Assembly: GCA_027186245.1 (NCBI GenBank)
Contig: CP114485.1
Span: 9,638,001-9,702,000 of the forward strand
From: Coriaria nepalensis
Lineage: Eukaryota; Streptophyta; Magnoliopsida; Cucurbitales; Coriariaceae
Direction: 5' to 3'
DNA: 64,000 bases
This document shows positions 12,137-23,279 of this stretch, piece by piece. Below the pieces are notes generated by a model. That model made no database searches. It worked only from the letters and a program-made list of their open reading frames with translations, and was not told the origin of the DNA. The position numbers were made by a program, and so were the translations under genes. How positions within the stretch are numbered: position 1 is the first letter of the stretch; every line of letters begins with the position of its first letter.

Positions 12137-13165
12137 TTAGTTGGTGAAGATTACTGTTTTCGATTTTCTTTTATATATCAACCATACTTGCGTTTGCAAA
12201 AGTTGCATTATGGTTTTTCCTTCCAATAACAGTTCTTCTCTATGTGATTCTTCCTCTTGCATATGTTGAAAGGAGGTAATTGTTTCTTCTCTAAGTTCTA
12301 AGCTCCTCCAGAACTGTTTGAACCTCCTGAGCGAGTGGATTGATTCTTCTACTACTTGCTTTTGTTTTTTTGCCATGAAAGCTTCTTATGTCTCCCCTTC
12401 TTTGAGCTCAAAATTCATTTACTCTTTTCCTTGAAAAGAGCCAGTAAGCTCTGACAGAGTCGAGATCTTTGGATTTTTGCTTTCTTTAATTGCATCGATC
12501 TTGGAATCAAACTTGATTGGTAAACTAACCAAAACCTTGTCAACTAGCATCTTCTCAGTTACATATGCTCCAAATAACTTCATATGGTTGGATATTTGCA
12601 ACAATCATGTATAGCTTTTGACAGTTTCATCATCATTCATCTTGAGCCTTTCAAAATCTCTCTTAAGACTAAGGAGTCTGATGGTTCTTACCCTTGTTGT
12701 CTCTTGACATTTTGTTTTCAAGAGATCCCAAGCTTCTTTTGCAATTTCTACACCTATGATTCGAGTGAAGATATCATCATTGATTGCTAGAGGTAGTGTT
12801 GACAAAGCCTTGTAGTTTTTCTGCTTATTCACGTTCTCTTTTATGATCTGTTAGACTGTGTAGTCCACTTCTCCATCAAGTTATTCATACCCCTCATCCA
12901 CTATCTCCCATAAACCAAGTGTCTTCAAGTACGTGGTCATTTTTGCTCACCAAAATTGGTAACATTCTCTAGTAAATGTTGAAGGTTCAGTCAATTTCAA
13001 CCTTCCTGTAGGCATATCTAGCTTACTTTTTTTTGTGGTGTTTGTGGATTGAAACTGTTTTTGCGATATTTTAGAAGATGAGTTTGATGAGAATTGGATG
13101 GCTACAACGTGTGCTCTGATACCATGTTGAAAAAAATTAAAGATTGGAGTTAGTTTGAGTTGCAT
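12137..13165 (-). pseudogene. Ty1/copia gag fragment with primer-binding site
   Basis: Three successive minus-strand frames, broken by stops, read as one copia gag of the UBN2 type: 'EAWDLLKTKCQET', 'RLLSLKRDFERLKM', then 'KVLVSLPIKFDSKIDAI' and 'LSELTGSFQGKE'. The motif TGGTATCAGAGC, a good match to the plant initiator-tRNA PBS, lies at about 13117-13128 (minus), just upstream of the gag start. No protease, integrase or RT follows, so the element is truncated after gag. It occupies the place where chromovirus pol should be. Confidence 0.75.
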
Positions 13166-13590
13166 TGAACTAAAAACCTAGCAAAAATAGATTCCTTAAT
13201 GAAAAAAAAATAGAGAGAACAGAACATCAAAGGATTGATGAAATCCGAAACTTAAATTTTATTGAATAAATATGATTAACTAAATAGCAATTACAAATTG
13301 AAAGCTAAAATATCTAATACATGATCACTAACATTGATTAAGACTTAAACTACTTAAGAAACAACAAATCAACTGCTTTAGACCTAAGTAGATAACTTCT
13401 CATCAACACTCTAAACTTAGTAAAGCTATCAAAATAGAGATTTTAACCAAAATAACATCTAATGGGTATACTCTTCTACCAAATGTTCCAATACACTTCT
13501 AATGAGCTTGTAAACGTGTTGGGACTAGATTTGGATAAAAAAGCTGCAACTTCTGCTATTTCTAATAAAGCAGACATTGAGTATCGAGTA
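13134..13590 (-). mobile_element. LTR (R-U5) of the copia gag fragment
   Basis: Minus-strand sequence ending TTTTTTTCAACA immediately before the PBS, with a T-rich and pyrimidine-rich leader, as in copia U5 regions. The far (U3) boundary is not defined because I found no second copy in the window. Confidence 0.5.
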
Positions 13591-13593
13591 TGT

Positions 13594-13742
13594 CGAATCT
13601 TTGACCCATCGACCCAATGAGCCATTGACCCATTGAGTCATCGATCTATTGGGCCATCGAACTATCGAGCCATCGAACTATCAAGCTATCGACCCGTCAA
13701 TCCATCAAGCCATCGACCCATCGAGCGACAGATCCGTCAACC
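13594..13742. repeat. degenerate 'catcgacccatcgag' minisatellite
   Basis: About nine to ten imperfect head-to-tail units of roughly 15-16 bp built from CATCGA, CCCAT and GAGC words. Similar words recur more loosely at 43.66-43.82 kb. Function unknown. Confidence 0.7.
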
Positions 13743-14039
13743 CTGATCACTCTTCATTTTTCATTGGGAAACGGTGTCACCTTCAAACAACATTAACAGG
13801 CCCTACCTCATTAATTAGACTGATTCGATTCATGCAAGACTTCTACGAATTCATCCAGTAAAGCCTGTACTTGGGGCAGAATTGTTTGACTTTCAACTGC
13901 TCAGCTTAGGTCCTACTCATCTGAAACTCGAGCTCATCTGGATATTTGTATGGAAAAAATACTTGCACCCTCTTTGATCATCTTGCTGACTTTTATAGGT
14001 TTAACTCCTTAAAGGGGCTATAGGGTACTAGTGTATAAC

Positions 14040-14620
14040 TTATGCCAAAGTTCCCCCTTTATAAATTCCGTTGTCATATTCCCAATTTGAGATCACTCGA
14101 CCAAGACTTGCAATCCATTGGATTCCAAATACAATATCGATATCGGTCATAAGAAGGGCGAATAAAGTATCCTCAAAATTGTTCATCTGAATTGTTATTG
14201 TTACTCGACCAAGCTCTTCCGTGCACATCAAAGTAATCTCCATTGGCAACCTTAATTGCAAACGGCTCGATGAGTGACCTAATTAGATGTAACCATTGGG
14301 CCTTTCTTGAGTTGATGAAGTTTTGCAAGGATCCACTATCAATTAATGAAGCTATCTTACTGTTCTTTATCACTACCTAAATCCTCATAGTCTTAGGGCC
14401 ACTGCATCTTACTAATGCATATACGGATACTTGCGTATTAGAATTATCTTCTTCTAACACCTCTTCGTTGGTTGAATTTTCTTTTGTAACATTCTCTGGC
14501 TTAGGAGACCCAACTACCTCAATCAAGAAGGTTTGTTAGGGAGTCTTACATCGGTGGCCCAGAGTAAAATGCTCATTACACGAAAAGCAAATCCCTTTTT
14601 CACAATGCCAATGCATCTCT
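14040..14620 (-). pseudogene. chromovirus zinc knuckle and retropepsin fragment
   Basis: Downstream of gag on the minus strand, a frame at about 14545-14600 reads CFSCNEHFTLGHRCK, the Cys-x2-Cys-...-His-x-Cys knuckle typical of chromovirus gag. Next, 14373-14173 has SLIDSGSLQNFI, matching the retropepsin active-site pattern (D-S-G). In a shifted frame, DIVFGIQWIASLG matches the later 'vilGvqWL..lG' part of the same protease. A frameshift separates the two halves. Confidence 0.8.
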
Positions 14621-14639
14621 TTCCATGATAATCTTCAAG

Positions 14640-15080
14640 TACCATAGGTTATCCCTTAACTACAATACTTTTGCTTGATGGCTCTGGAGTAAAGGTGGGA
14701 TGTCAGATACTCCCTTTATTTGATATAGGCAGCATACTACCTCCGACTTTTCTAGTCTATTGTAGTTGTTCATCTTTTTTCTAGCAAGATCGATGGCATT
14801 CTTTAAGGTCTTGGGTGAAAAGATCTTGATCTCATAAGAGAGTTCTCTCTTGATGCCACCCATAAATTCTTCAACTAAGGCATGTTTTGGCCATTCTTAT
14901 ACCATATTGGCTACCTTCTCAAATTCCTTTAAAAATTATCGTAAAGACCCTTTTTGCTTGATATGAGATAATGATTCATTGTCATCAGTGTAATTGGTTG
15001 GGCCAAATCTAGACATCAACTCCTTTTCAAGGTCTCTCTGTCGCATGTCCTTCTATTTGCATCAGTAAACATTAGCGATG
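14640..15080 (-). pseudogene. chromovirus gag, C-terminal part
   Basis: Reads RQRDLEKELMSRFGPT, then a DNESLSHIKQKGS stretch, then EFMGGIKRELSYEI and SPKTLKNAIDLARKK. This matches the conserved order of plant gypsy gag (retrotrans_gag). It is the continuation of the gag start at 20.1-20.6 kb, from which it is separated by the nested copia element. Confidence 0.8.
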
Positions 15081-15085
15081 TATTT

Positions 15086-15544
15086 CTTATTAGAAATATT
15101 AAAAAACTAATAGATATAAATCGAATTAGGATAAAGATACATATTATAAAGCATAAATAATGATTTAAGAATCGTACTTGAACTCATCATGCTTATAGAA
15201 AAAAATTGGATCGCTCTTCAATGGTCTAGATCTTTCTCTCTATCCTGGTAGAATTTTAGACAGCTCTCAATAAGATGAGTCGTTAGGGTTTACAAGTAGA
15301 GAAGGGACTTAGCCAATTTATAAGAGGTAAAGTGGGCCCTATCATGGGTCACCACTTAACACGGGCCTAGTTACCATCAAATCACGTCTAACAAAATTGA
15401 GATGTGCTTCAGACTCATAAGAAATTGATCCCATAATTTTATTGGGTTTCAAGCATATCCCTTAACCCGACTATATTTTACAACTCTTTTAATAAAACCA
15501 AAATTACTAGATTAATTATAAGCTCAATTAAGATTATTCTAACA
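15086..15544 (-). repeat. 3' LTR of the nested copia element
   Basis: Aligns end to end with 19664-20106 in the same orientation. Shared blocks include 'aacaaaattgagatgtgct', 'ggtctttctctctat' style words and a TATAAATTGG promoter-like motif (minus strand). Confidence 0.85.
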
Positions 15545-16200
15545 TATTTCCATTTGTTGTACATTAATCTAGTTATTTTATAAAATAAGTTATTTTTAAA
15601 AAATGATTCTAGATTTTAACTATTTATAAACTTTATGTGGTCATAATTTTGAAAATAATATGGTCGTGCGGATATATCTATAAACAATCTAATCCAATAA
15701 AGTAGTAATTAGCATCGAATTAAAGAGGTAGTTACATCATTTAATGACATATGACCTCCATGGTCACAAATGCTAACCAAATTTATCGATATGAATCACA
15801 ACGTGGTAATGTTGCAAGAAAATAACATCCATAGTATGATCTCAAATATGTTATTTTCTCATCGGTCTTCCTTATAATTTCTCTAATACCGTATCATTTA
15901 ACAAAAGCTATATAGAGAACTCGATTCCTCTTTCCCTAGATACTTAAACAATAAGCATTGGAAAAGGAATCATGGGCTTCACCAAAAAGTCATGTATATC
16001 TAACATCACAATCTCGCGACTTTTCCATATGGTGCCATTCATGAGACATACCCAATTGACAAAACCGTCATACTATATGAGACATACCCAATTTTAGATT
16101 CTTGTAAATATTCAGCACACAATCCTATATGCTGACCAATTTCTCCATGTCTACCATAATACTAACCTCCTCGATAAGACGTCACAATTTTAATGACTCT
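15545..16200. other. decayed interior of the nested copia element
   Basis: Expected position of copia RT/RNase H, but no domain can be read in any frame. Probably deleted or beyond recognition. Confidence 0.5.
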
Positions 16201-16206
16201 TCCCAA

Positions 16207-16700
16207 TTATTTTTCTAGCTCAGTTCCGAAAATCTTGAATTTTTCAAGAGATTCAGATTTTTCCCTAATTAGATAAATGTAGTCATACCGAGAAAAATCA
16301 TCAATAAATATAATAAAATATTTATTACCGCACAATTTCACTGAAAGTGGTCCACTAGTGTTAGTATGAATTATTTCCAAAAGGCTAGAGCTTTGAGTCA
16401 CACTTTTATTTTTCATTTTGGCCAACTTTCCACTAATACAATCAAGACACATCTCCATATCTTTAAAATCAAGGATAGGAAGGATATCCTCTTTAACTAG
16501 CCTTTCCATCCTTATTTTAGAAATATGGCATAAACGCTTATACCATAATACAAATGAATTCTCTTTGATAAAAGGTCTCTTAGAGGTTAAAGCTTTAACA
16601 TTAGGCAATGCATATTCATTTGAGGATAAACACAATCTATATAAACCATTAATCAAAATGGAAGAACCAACTATTTTAGTATCCATAACTAAATTCACTT
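16207..16700 (-). pseudogene. copia GAG-pre-integrase and integrase core start
   Basis: A 163-codon frame contains LWYKRLCHISKIRMERLVKE (pre-integrase pattern 'LWHxRLGHxs..r'), then CLDCISGKLAKM (the C-x2-C half of the zinc-binding site), then TSGPLSVK and KYFIIFIDDFSRYDYIYLI, the first Asp region of the integrase core. It stops after EKFKIFGTELEK. Confidence 0.9.
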
Positions 16701-16819
16701 TAATATTCCCAAAATGAAAGTGATAACCGAACTTGTCTAATGAAGAAACATAAACTTAAATTCCTTCTAAACGATAGTATATAAAAAGTGTTTTCCAAAA
16801 GTAACCGAAAACTGTACTC

Positions 16820-17830
16820 CAAATTCAACTTAACAGTTCCTACAAAATCCATTTGCACTTCTATGTTATTTCTCACTTTGAGCTTTGACTTGTGCTTCTT
16901 AGGTATCCTTCTGCTTATGAACTCCTATAAGATAATGACCACATGAACAATAGACTCACTATCAATCGACCAAGAATTAATAGAAATATCTATCAACTTA
17001 GATTCAAAGCAAACAAAAGTATGAGAGTTACCTCCTTCCTTATCCCTTATCTTTCTTCTCTGTCCATGAAGAGTATTAAAACAATCATCTTTCTTATGAC
17101 CTTCCTTCTTGTAAAAGGCTTGTAATATTTCTTAATGGCACTTTAGAACCTCCAGGATTGCGGGTGTGATTGGCATCACACCTCTTACTTCCATGTCCCT
17201 TCTTAGCAGTACAATATTTCAATCCATTATTAGAAATTTGCCCTTTAGAGGAGTTAAGGCTTTAGATTTGAAAAAAAAATGCAACAACACCCTTACCTTT
17301 CTTGAGTTTATTTTCCTCGACCACACACTTAGAGATAAGGTTTTTGACATTCTAAGTTTCATTTTGGGCATTGCATGCAGTTTTAATATGACTGAAATTT
17401 AGAGAAAGGGAGATAAGGGCATGATGGACAATGAATTTTTCAGGAAGCTCAATTTCTTGACTTTTGAGCTTAACCTGATAATAAATCAACATAAAGATAT
17501 ACTCTCTAACACCCAACTCTTGATCATATCCCCTTAAACTTTCCAGCTTCAACCTTATCAGATGTCTAGTACACTTGCCTTACATTAGCAAGAAATTCCT
17601 TGGCATTTTTAGTCTTAGGCAATCCATCTTTAAGGTGCTCAGAAATGGTCTTGAGTGATAGACGATTCGATCTCTCCCTCATCTCATAAAGAGCTTCCTC
17701 ATTAGCATTATTTGTGGCAATTTGTTTAGCAAGCTCATCGATCTGTAGGGCAAACTCAATGTCATCTTTCCATTTCTTAAAATTGCTTCTAGTCAGGATC
17801 TCAATCAGAGTACACGATAATAGAGACTGA
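16820..17830 (-). pseudogene. copia gag and protease leader, degenerate
   Basis: Minus-strand frames give a gag-like segment (17552-17352: LKSQEIELPEKFIVHHALIS, then LNFSHIKTACN). Near 17090-17040 there is a damaged zinc knuckle (KKEGHKKDDCF), in which the first cysteine appears lost. A WSIDSES sequence near 16960 stands where the protease D-S-G site should be. Several stops and shifts break the frame. Confidence 0.65.
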
Positions 17831-17839
17831 AATCACAAC

Positions 17840-19640
17840 ATTAGTTCAAAAGGGAAAATTGGAATAATCTTTAACACCAAATAAGCTTTATTTATTAAGA
17901 GAGTTTAAGGGTATCATTGCAACTCCCTTTTAGGAAGACACAATGACGTGTTTTAGGTCCTCCCTCTTATGAAGCAAATATACGATAGTTCTTAATATTC
18001 TAAAAGTTTATCCCATTTGGGCAGACAAATTCTCTAAGCCAATGTACCTCATACCCTTATGCTTCACGGACCCTTCAATTAAAACACACAATAACCCTCT
18101 TTGGGCAAGTGATTATGTGCAATAACCAAAGGAAATCTTATTTCTCAATGTTTAAGAAATTATTATGAATCTCAATGAATGAAACACTTTACCAATTAAC
18201 ATTCACACCAATCTATAGTGACTCTTAAAACCGGGATATACCAAACACATTGGGAGCCCAAGAACAATCTGCATACCAAAATCGTGTGTATGTATGCGAT
18301 CAATCCAAATGGGGTTAAACCCCTAATGATCTCTTTCTTTGTTGTATTTGAGTGTGACTTTATAATATATTAAAATTTCATTTATCTTACGTATTAATAA
18401 ATTTATTAAAATATATATTATGCATACCCAGGAGAGTATTCAGTATAATTACCCTCTGTAATACATATATTAGTTTTCTATGAATTTCATTTTTCAAAAG
18501 GTATTTATTTTCTGAGAGAGTGGGAGTAATTATCTTAATCATAATAATATTTAATTAATAGTAAATATCTAAAGTGTTGTAAAATTAAATTAAATTTCAA
18601 AATTTAACACAAAATCACGCAATAGGTTTCTATGAATTTCATTTTCCAAAAGGTATTTATTTTCTGAGAGAGTGGGAGTAATTATCTTAATCATAATAAT
18701 ATTTAATTAATAGTAAATATCTAAAGTGTTGTAAAATTAAATTAAATTTCAAAATTTAACACAAAATCACGCAAAAGAAATTTTGATTGTTTCAAAACTG
18801 CCATCCGATGCCTCACGCACCGCCGTCTATGAGTGGGATTGATCCCACGTGACCTATTCACCTTCTTCTTCGCCCAGCAGCTCCGCCCAACCTAAGTCTC
18901 GGCCGAAATTCATCGAGTTGTAGACTTGTTTCACAAAAATTGAGGGGTTTTCTTAATCTTATTATTTCCTTACTAATTCTTATGCTTAAGGCAACCTTTT
19001 GATGCTAATTCTCATTTTCAATTTATTAGAAAGATAAATTTTATCAATAAGTTCCGAAATTAAAGCTTCTAAATTTACTGATCTAAGAAGCATAGAACCC
19101 TAAATTTTCATAATTGCAATTACTTACTATAACAATAATCAATCGAATATCAATTCAAGAAACACATTAGACAATAATCTTAAATCCAGATTCAAGTCAT
19201 GGGTATGTTTCAAGAACCCTAAAATTTCTAGATTGCAATTTATCATGAAATTGAATTAATTACATGGGTAAATTGATTATAAACTTCATAAATAATAATC
19301 GAACAACAATTAATCCAGAAATTTAGTCATTATTCTAGAAATTGCATATTTGATCTTAGATACCAAAATAATCCAAAAATTGTAAGACTTGAAATTCTTC
19401 TTGTATAAATCATACTATGCAAAATCAAAATATGGGTTTTCATTGTTAGCAAAAGGCAAAACAAAACCCTAACAAGATTGAACAAATAGGCAAGTGTAGT
19501 TCGGAATTTGTGTAACATATGCATGAGTATTCAAGCAATCCGATTTCTTTTAAGATTATATATATGTGTGTACGTATGTAACCAAGTTAAATAGAAGCAA
19601 TTAATACACATCAAAATCATGAGATCTAGTTTTGAACTAA
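17840..19640. other. 1.8-kb non-coding stretch between copia gag and PBS
   Basis: In copia elements gag normally starts within about 200 bp of the PBS, so this stretch is far too long. It has no ORF. It contains a 152-bp tandem duplication and one GC-richer patch at 18.81-18.92 kb. The best reading is a later insertion of another element or LTR whose ends I could not fix. Confidence 0.4.
18475..18775. repeat. 152-bp tandem duplication, nearly identical copies
   Basis: The segment starting 'tttctatgaatttcattt' at 18475 repeats at 18627, with only a few differences over about 150 bp. Both copies end in 'aaaatcacgca'. The near identity suggests a recent duplication, younger than the surrounding LTRs. 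Confidence 0.95.
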
Positions 19641-19663
19641 ATACGACAGGTTTTGATACCACA

Positions 19664-20106
19664 TGCTAGAAATATTAAACAACCAATACATATAAATCGT
19701 ATTAGAATCGAGATACAGATTAAAAAGTGTAAATAACAATTTAAGAATTTTACCTGAACTCGTCAGGCTTACGAGAACAATTTCAAATCACTCTTCAACA
19801 CTATGGGTCTTTCTCTCTATCATGACAGAACTTTAGACAGCTTTTAATGGGACGAGTCGATAAGGTTACTAGTAAATAGAGAACTTAACAAATTTATAAA
19901 AGTTAAAATGAGTCTCTTATCATGGATTACCACTTAACATAAATTTATCGTCCAATCACATCTAACAAAATTGAGATGTGCTAAAACTCATAATGATCCC
20001 ATATTTTTATTAAATTTCAAATATATCTTCTAACTCAATCATATTTTATAATTCATTTTTATAAAACTAAAATACTAAATTAATTATAAGTCTAAGATTA
20101 TTCTAA
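19664..20106 (-). repeat. 5' LTR of the nested copia element
   Basis: Pairs with 15086-15544. Followed on the minus strand by the PBS-like site at 19649-19661. Upstream is chromovirus gag sequence. Confidence 0.85.
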
Positions 20107-20650
20107 TATTTCCACCATTAGTATGCTTCACCCTCGAGGTGATATGCGGCGAATAGGACACGCTCGTAATGCTCAATATGGGGAAAGGTGAAATATTGTT
20201 CCGTGCGACTTAAGCCAAGATGATGGGTCCTCTCCTGAAAATATCGGAAACTCCATCTTAGGCTTTCCTTAATGGATCATGCTTCCTTCTGGACTTACGG
20301 TGATCAGCACTCTCACCATCAGTGTCTGATGATGACTCTTGACTATTGTTGCTACTGCTAGTCGGTGCAGAATTAGTTGGTGACCCAGGCATTTTAATCG
20401 TCGACGACTAAAATTTCTAGAACTAATTTCTTGGTCGCGATGGTATTGGCTTCTTCGTGGTTCTCTACTTCGCTTGGGGTCAACTTTGGTGTTTCGTGAA
20501 TCCTCAGCAATCACGTTAAAGGTATCCTCAACTCTTTTCATTCTCTATAGAGATTCCTACAGGGTTTGTAGGACGTCCTTCCGAAAGCCCTCGAGAGCCT
20601 CGACTTAATCTCTGTTGGACACCATTTGGGGAGGTCAAAGGACAGCCAAG
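20107..20650 (-). pseudogene. chromovirus gag, N-terminal part
   Basis: The minus strand holds an arginine-rich stretch (SREPRRSQYHRDQEISSRNF) after a short acidic leader. A shifted frame ends with AAYHLEGEAY followed by W-W, the conserved centre of plant gypsy gag, at which the copia element is inserted. Frames are broken by stops. Confidence 0.65.
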
Positions 20651-20675
20651 GATCAGCTGGTCTAATACAAAATTT

Positions 20676-20922
20676 TGAGCTTCAACAAACAATCAAGAAA
20701 CAAATTCTTCAATTATGGGAGAAGAAGATTGAAGTTGCGAAAAATTAGATTTAACTTTTAATATTATATTTTCTAATTGCTCCAATTATAGAAGGGTCTA
20801 GATGCCTTTATAGGCTAATAGTACAAAACATGTTTAATTTACATATTTACAAAAAAAGGATTGAACCTAAAGCTTAAGGCCTATATCTATCTATGGGTTT
20901 TAAGGCCCTCTTAGCATGCACA
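20676..20922 (-). repeat. 5' LTR of the chromovirus
   Basis: Pairs with 11322-11543. It starts TGTGCATGC on the minus strand and ends in GAAGCTCA, followed within a few bases by a TTTGTATTAGACC site that looks like a decayed initiator-tRNA PBS. Confidence 0.8.
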
Positions 20923-20949
20923 GCCGTATGACCATCACTCCATCGCCAT

Positions 20950-21138
20950 CTCCGCCACTGATCAAAGCTATATGGGGTCCAATACTCTCTCTCTCTCTCT
21001 CAAATTTGGTTGGTGAACTCCAAAGTTTCGAGCATGGAGTGGGCAAGAATTCAATATTAAAAATCTTAAGTTTCGCCTCTGAATTTCGAAGAGATAGAGA
21101 GAGTATTGGGCCCTTTACAACTTTGACCCACGGCGGAG
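20950..21138. repeat. inverted repeat of a foldback-type element
   Basis: The left arm (20950-20996) starts CTCCGCCACTGATCAAAG and runs to CCAATACTCTCTC. The right arm (21094-21138) is its imperfect reverse complement, GAGAGAGTATTGGG to GGCGGAG. The left arm recurs at 23.37-23.42 kb. The element continues left of the chromovirus (11.2-11.32 kb) and is cut on the right by an LTR, so it is older than both. Confidence 0.7.
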
Positions 21139-21146
21139 ATCTGATA

Positions 21147-22796
21147 TGAAAGTAGATTCTCGTTAAGTTAATTGGGTTAGATTTGATGAGTATATATTTT
21201 GTGATATATAATAATGATAAAGATATTTATTTATTATTTATCTTATTTATTATTTGATAGGTATATATTTTATAAAATATATTTGTCTAAATATTAACGA
21301 TATTATTTTTTTTTAATAATGTAAAGATATTTATTTATTTATTATGTTTATTAATTATGTTAAAATTAATATATTATGTTCATTTATTATATATCACGAT
21401 AAAATTAAGTATCTTAAATTATGCATTTGAGATTATAATAGAAATCATATCAGTTGAGATGCAATATATTGAAACCCTAAGATATTAATTGTTCATAATC
21501 ATAGAATTATCAAGTGGGATATTGATAATCTTGAAGATGATTACATAAGTTATCTCCTAAAATATTTAGAATAGTTATTATTCTCATAACCATTGATGTT
21601 AGTAGAACATCATGATAAGTATGTGGGTAGTTAATAGAGACTAAGAGTATTGAATGTGACACTTAAATAATTTTCAATGATAATAATACTAACTGTGAAT
21701 GAGAATTATTTAATAACTATATTATATGTAGTCTTTAGACCTGAGATCACCATGGTATCTTATATGTCAGGTTTTATATTTTGACATCATTCCAATAAAC
21801 TCTAGTTAAGGATGAAACAGGGTGAAATATTGGGTATAAAATATTGTACATTAAGGATTTTAGTGATAAAGGTTGTTAATGATCAAGATGAAATCTATCA
21901 CTTGTATATTTGAAAATTAGTCTTGTGAGTTGTATATTTTATTGAACATTGAAATTCTTGTAAAATATTATGATATGAAAAAAGTTTCAGTAAATCTATT
22001 GTTTGTGTTCATTAAAGATATAACAGTTCATATGATTTGTCTATTATGGTTTAATAGTTAAACAATACCTTAGAATGCATCGAGACATTGGTTAGATGGA
22101 AAGATCGTTATTCTACAGTTGTAAGTCACAATATGTTCTTTTGGAACCTTTGACTAAGTCCATAGTTGACTGGATCAAAGTTGTGAGTTAAATTTTGATA
22201 ACATAAAAGGTAAGATAATATTATATAAGTACTCTAAAAGGGCTGACTGAATATGAGATTCTCTTCTTTCCTCTTAGTCGAAATCCTATAGTGAGAAAAG
22301 TGAGAATTTTCTTTTCCTTTCAATAATCTCTTTGAATCATGTAATAAATTTTAGAGTAAAAAATCAACTGAGAAAATTGAATTGTTTGGATTACAATTAG
22401 AGAGTGAACACTTGAGCACCTCATTCTTCCTACTGAATTCAGCCATAATGAAAGAGTAAGGAGATATTCATTCAGTTTTGTATTAAAATTAGTAGGTTTT
22501 CTTATATCTTAATCTTTTTAATTTTTTATATTTTTATGTATTTTTCGTTAAATATATATTTAATATATATTTTTATAATCGATTTTGATGTATGTTTATA
22601 AGTTTAATCCACATTTTATATTAAAAAGATTAAGATGGTGGAAATGGTTCGAGGAATAAAAAAATTTAGAATAAGTAATAAAATTATTAAGATCTTTAAA
22701 ATATATTTTAATTTATATTTATTTTATTTTGACCCGGGATAAAAATACATCAAATAAGAAAGTTAAAAGGATTCATTCAATCCGAGAGGTGTAACA
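21147..22796 (+). mobile_element. solo LTR of the TGAAAG copia family (diverged)
   Basis: Starts TGAAAGTAGATTC and then GATGAGTATATATTTTGTG, which closely follows the LTR start seen in reverse at 62.7-62.79 kb. The body shares many blocks with 56165-58145, for example 'gagactaag.gt.ttgaa', 'ttttgacatcat' and 'atgatttgtctatta.ggttta'. It ends about GTGTAACA near 22796, comparable with the other copy's ending. No PBS or coding follows. I found no clean target duplication. Confidence 0.65.
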
Positions 22797-22875
22797 ATGA
22801 AAATAGCATAAATATGATTTAATTTGATATTTTAAATTTTGACTAAAGTAATGTTTTAGTCCCTTTACTTATATT

Positions 22876-23159
22876 ATGGACTTGCTTGGCCAGGTGTTTT
22901 AAATATCGGTATTATAATTAGGGTTTTTTAAGATTTGAATCACGGAATTAGAGAACCAAAAAAAAAATTGGATTTGTGATTTAAATCATGTTTTCACCCA
23001 ATCTTAAAAATGGTTTTCGGAATTAGAGGAGTGTAGCCAAACAGGAATGATATATTTTTAAGTTAAAATTTTCCCATCTAACATGCAGTCGTCCCACGTT
23101 GACACCAAAACCAATTTTAAAATACCGGAATTTAAATTTCATGGCCAAGTATAGGCCAT
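22876..23159. mobile_element. candidate MITE with about 40-bp inverted ends
   Basis: The left end ATGGACTTGCTTGGCCAGG...TTTAAATATCGGTATT is an imperfect reverse complement of the right end (AATACCGGAATTTAAATTTCATGGCCAAGTATAGG). Total length is about 284 bp with no ORF. That size and structure fit a miniature inverted-repeat transposon. The target duplication is unclear. Confidence 0.5.
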
Positions 23160-23279
23160 ATTTTTCTTATTTTCATCCTTATATTTTCTTATTTATACTT
23201 TTAACTTTCTTATTTATCCTATTTTCTCAGGGATTAAAAGAAAATAAATATAAATAATAATAATAATAATAAAATTTAA

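Larger units (their letters stand above)
15086..20106 (-). mobile_element. Ty1/copia element nested in the chromovirus gag
   Basis: About 5 kb, minus strand. Direct LTRs lie at 15086-15544 (3') and about 19664-20106 (5'). A PBS-like TGGTATCAAAACC lies at 19649-19661, next to the 5' LTR. A purine-rich ACAAATGGAAATA precedes the 3' LTR. Internal order on the minus strand is gag, zinc knuckle, then GAG-pre-integrase and integrase, as in Ty1/copia. RT and RNase H are not recognisable and were probably deleted between 15.55 and 16.2 kb. The chromovirus gag flanks share TATTT (15081-15085 and 20107-20111), a plausible 5-bp target duplication. The LTRs differ at many positions, so the insertion is old. 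Confidence 0.8.
11322..20922 (-). mobile_element. Ty3/gypsy chromovirus, degenerate, carrying nested insertions
   Basis: Minus-strand LTR element. The two terminal repeats (11322-11543 and 20676-20922) both run TGTGC...GCTCA on the minus strand. A degenerate primer-binding site follows the 5' LTR at about 20650-20675. Reading down the minus strand there are gag pieces, a zinc knuckle, a retropepsin fragment and finally an integrase C-terminus with chromodomain that runs into the 3' LTR. Most of reverse transcriptase, RNase H and the integrase core is missing or replaced. Flanks are AACGT on the left and GCCGT on the right, a 3/5 match, so any target duplication has decayed. Many stops show the element is dead. 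Confidence 0.8.

Noticed and set aside
21142..22801. Target duplication for the solo LTR at 21,147
   Set aside because: Left flank TGATA and right flank ATGAA do not match. Either the right end is misplaced or the site has decayed, so I claim no duplication.
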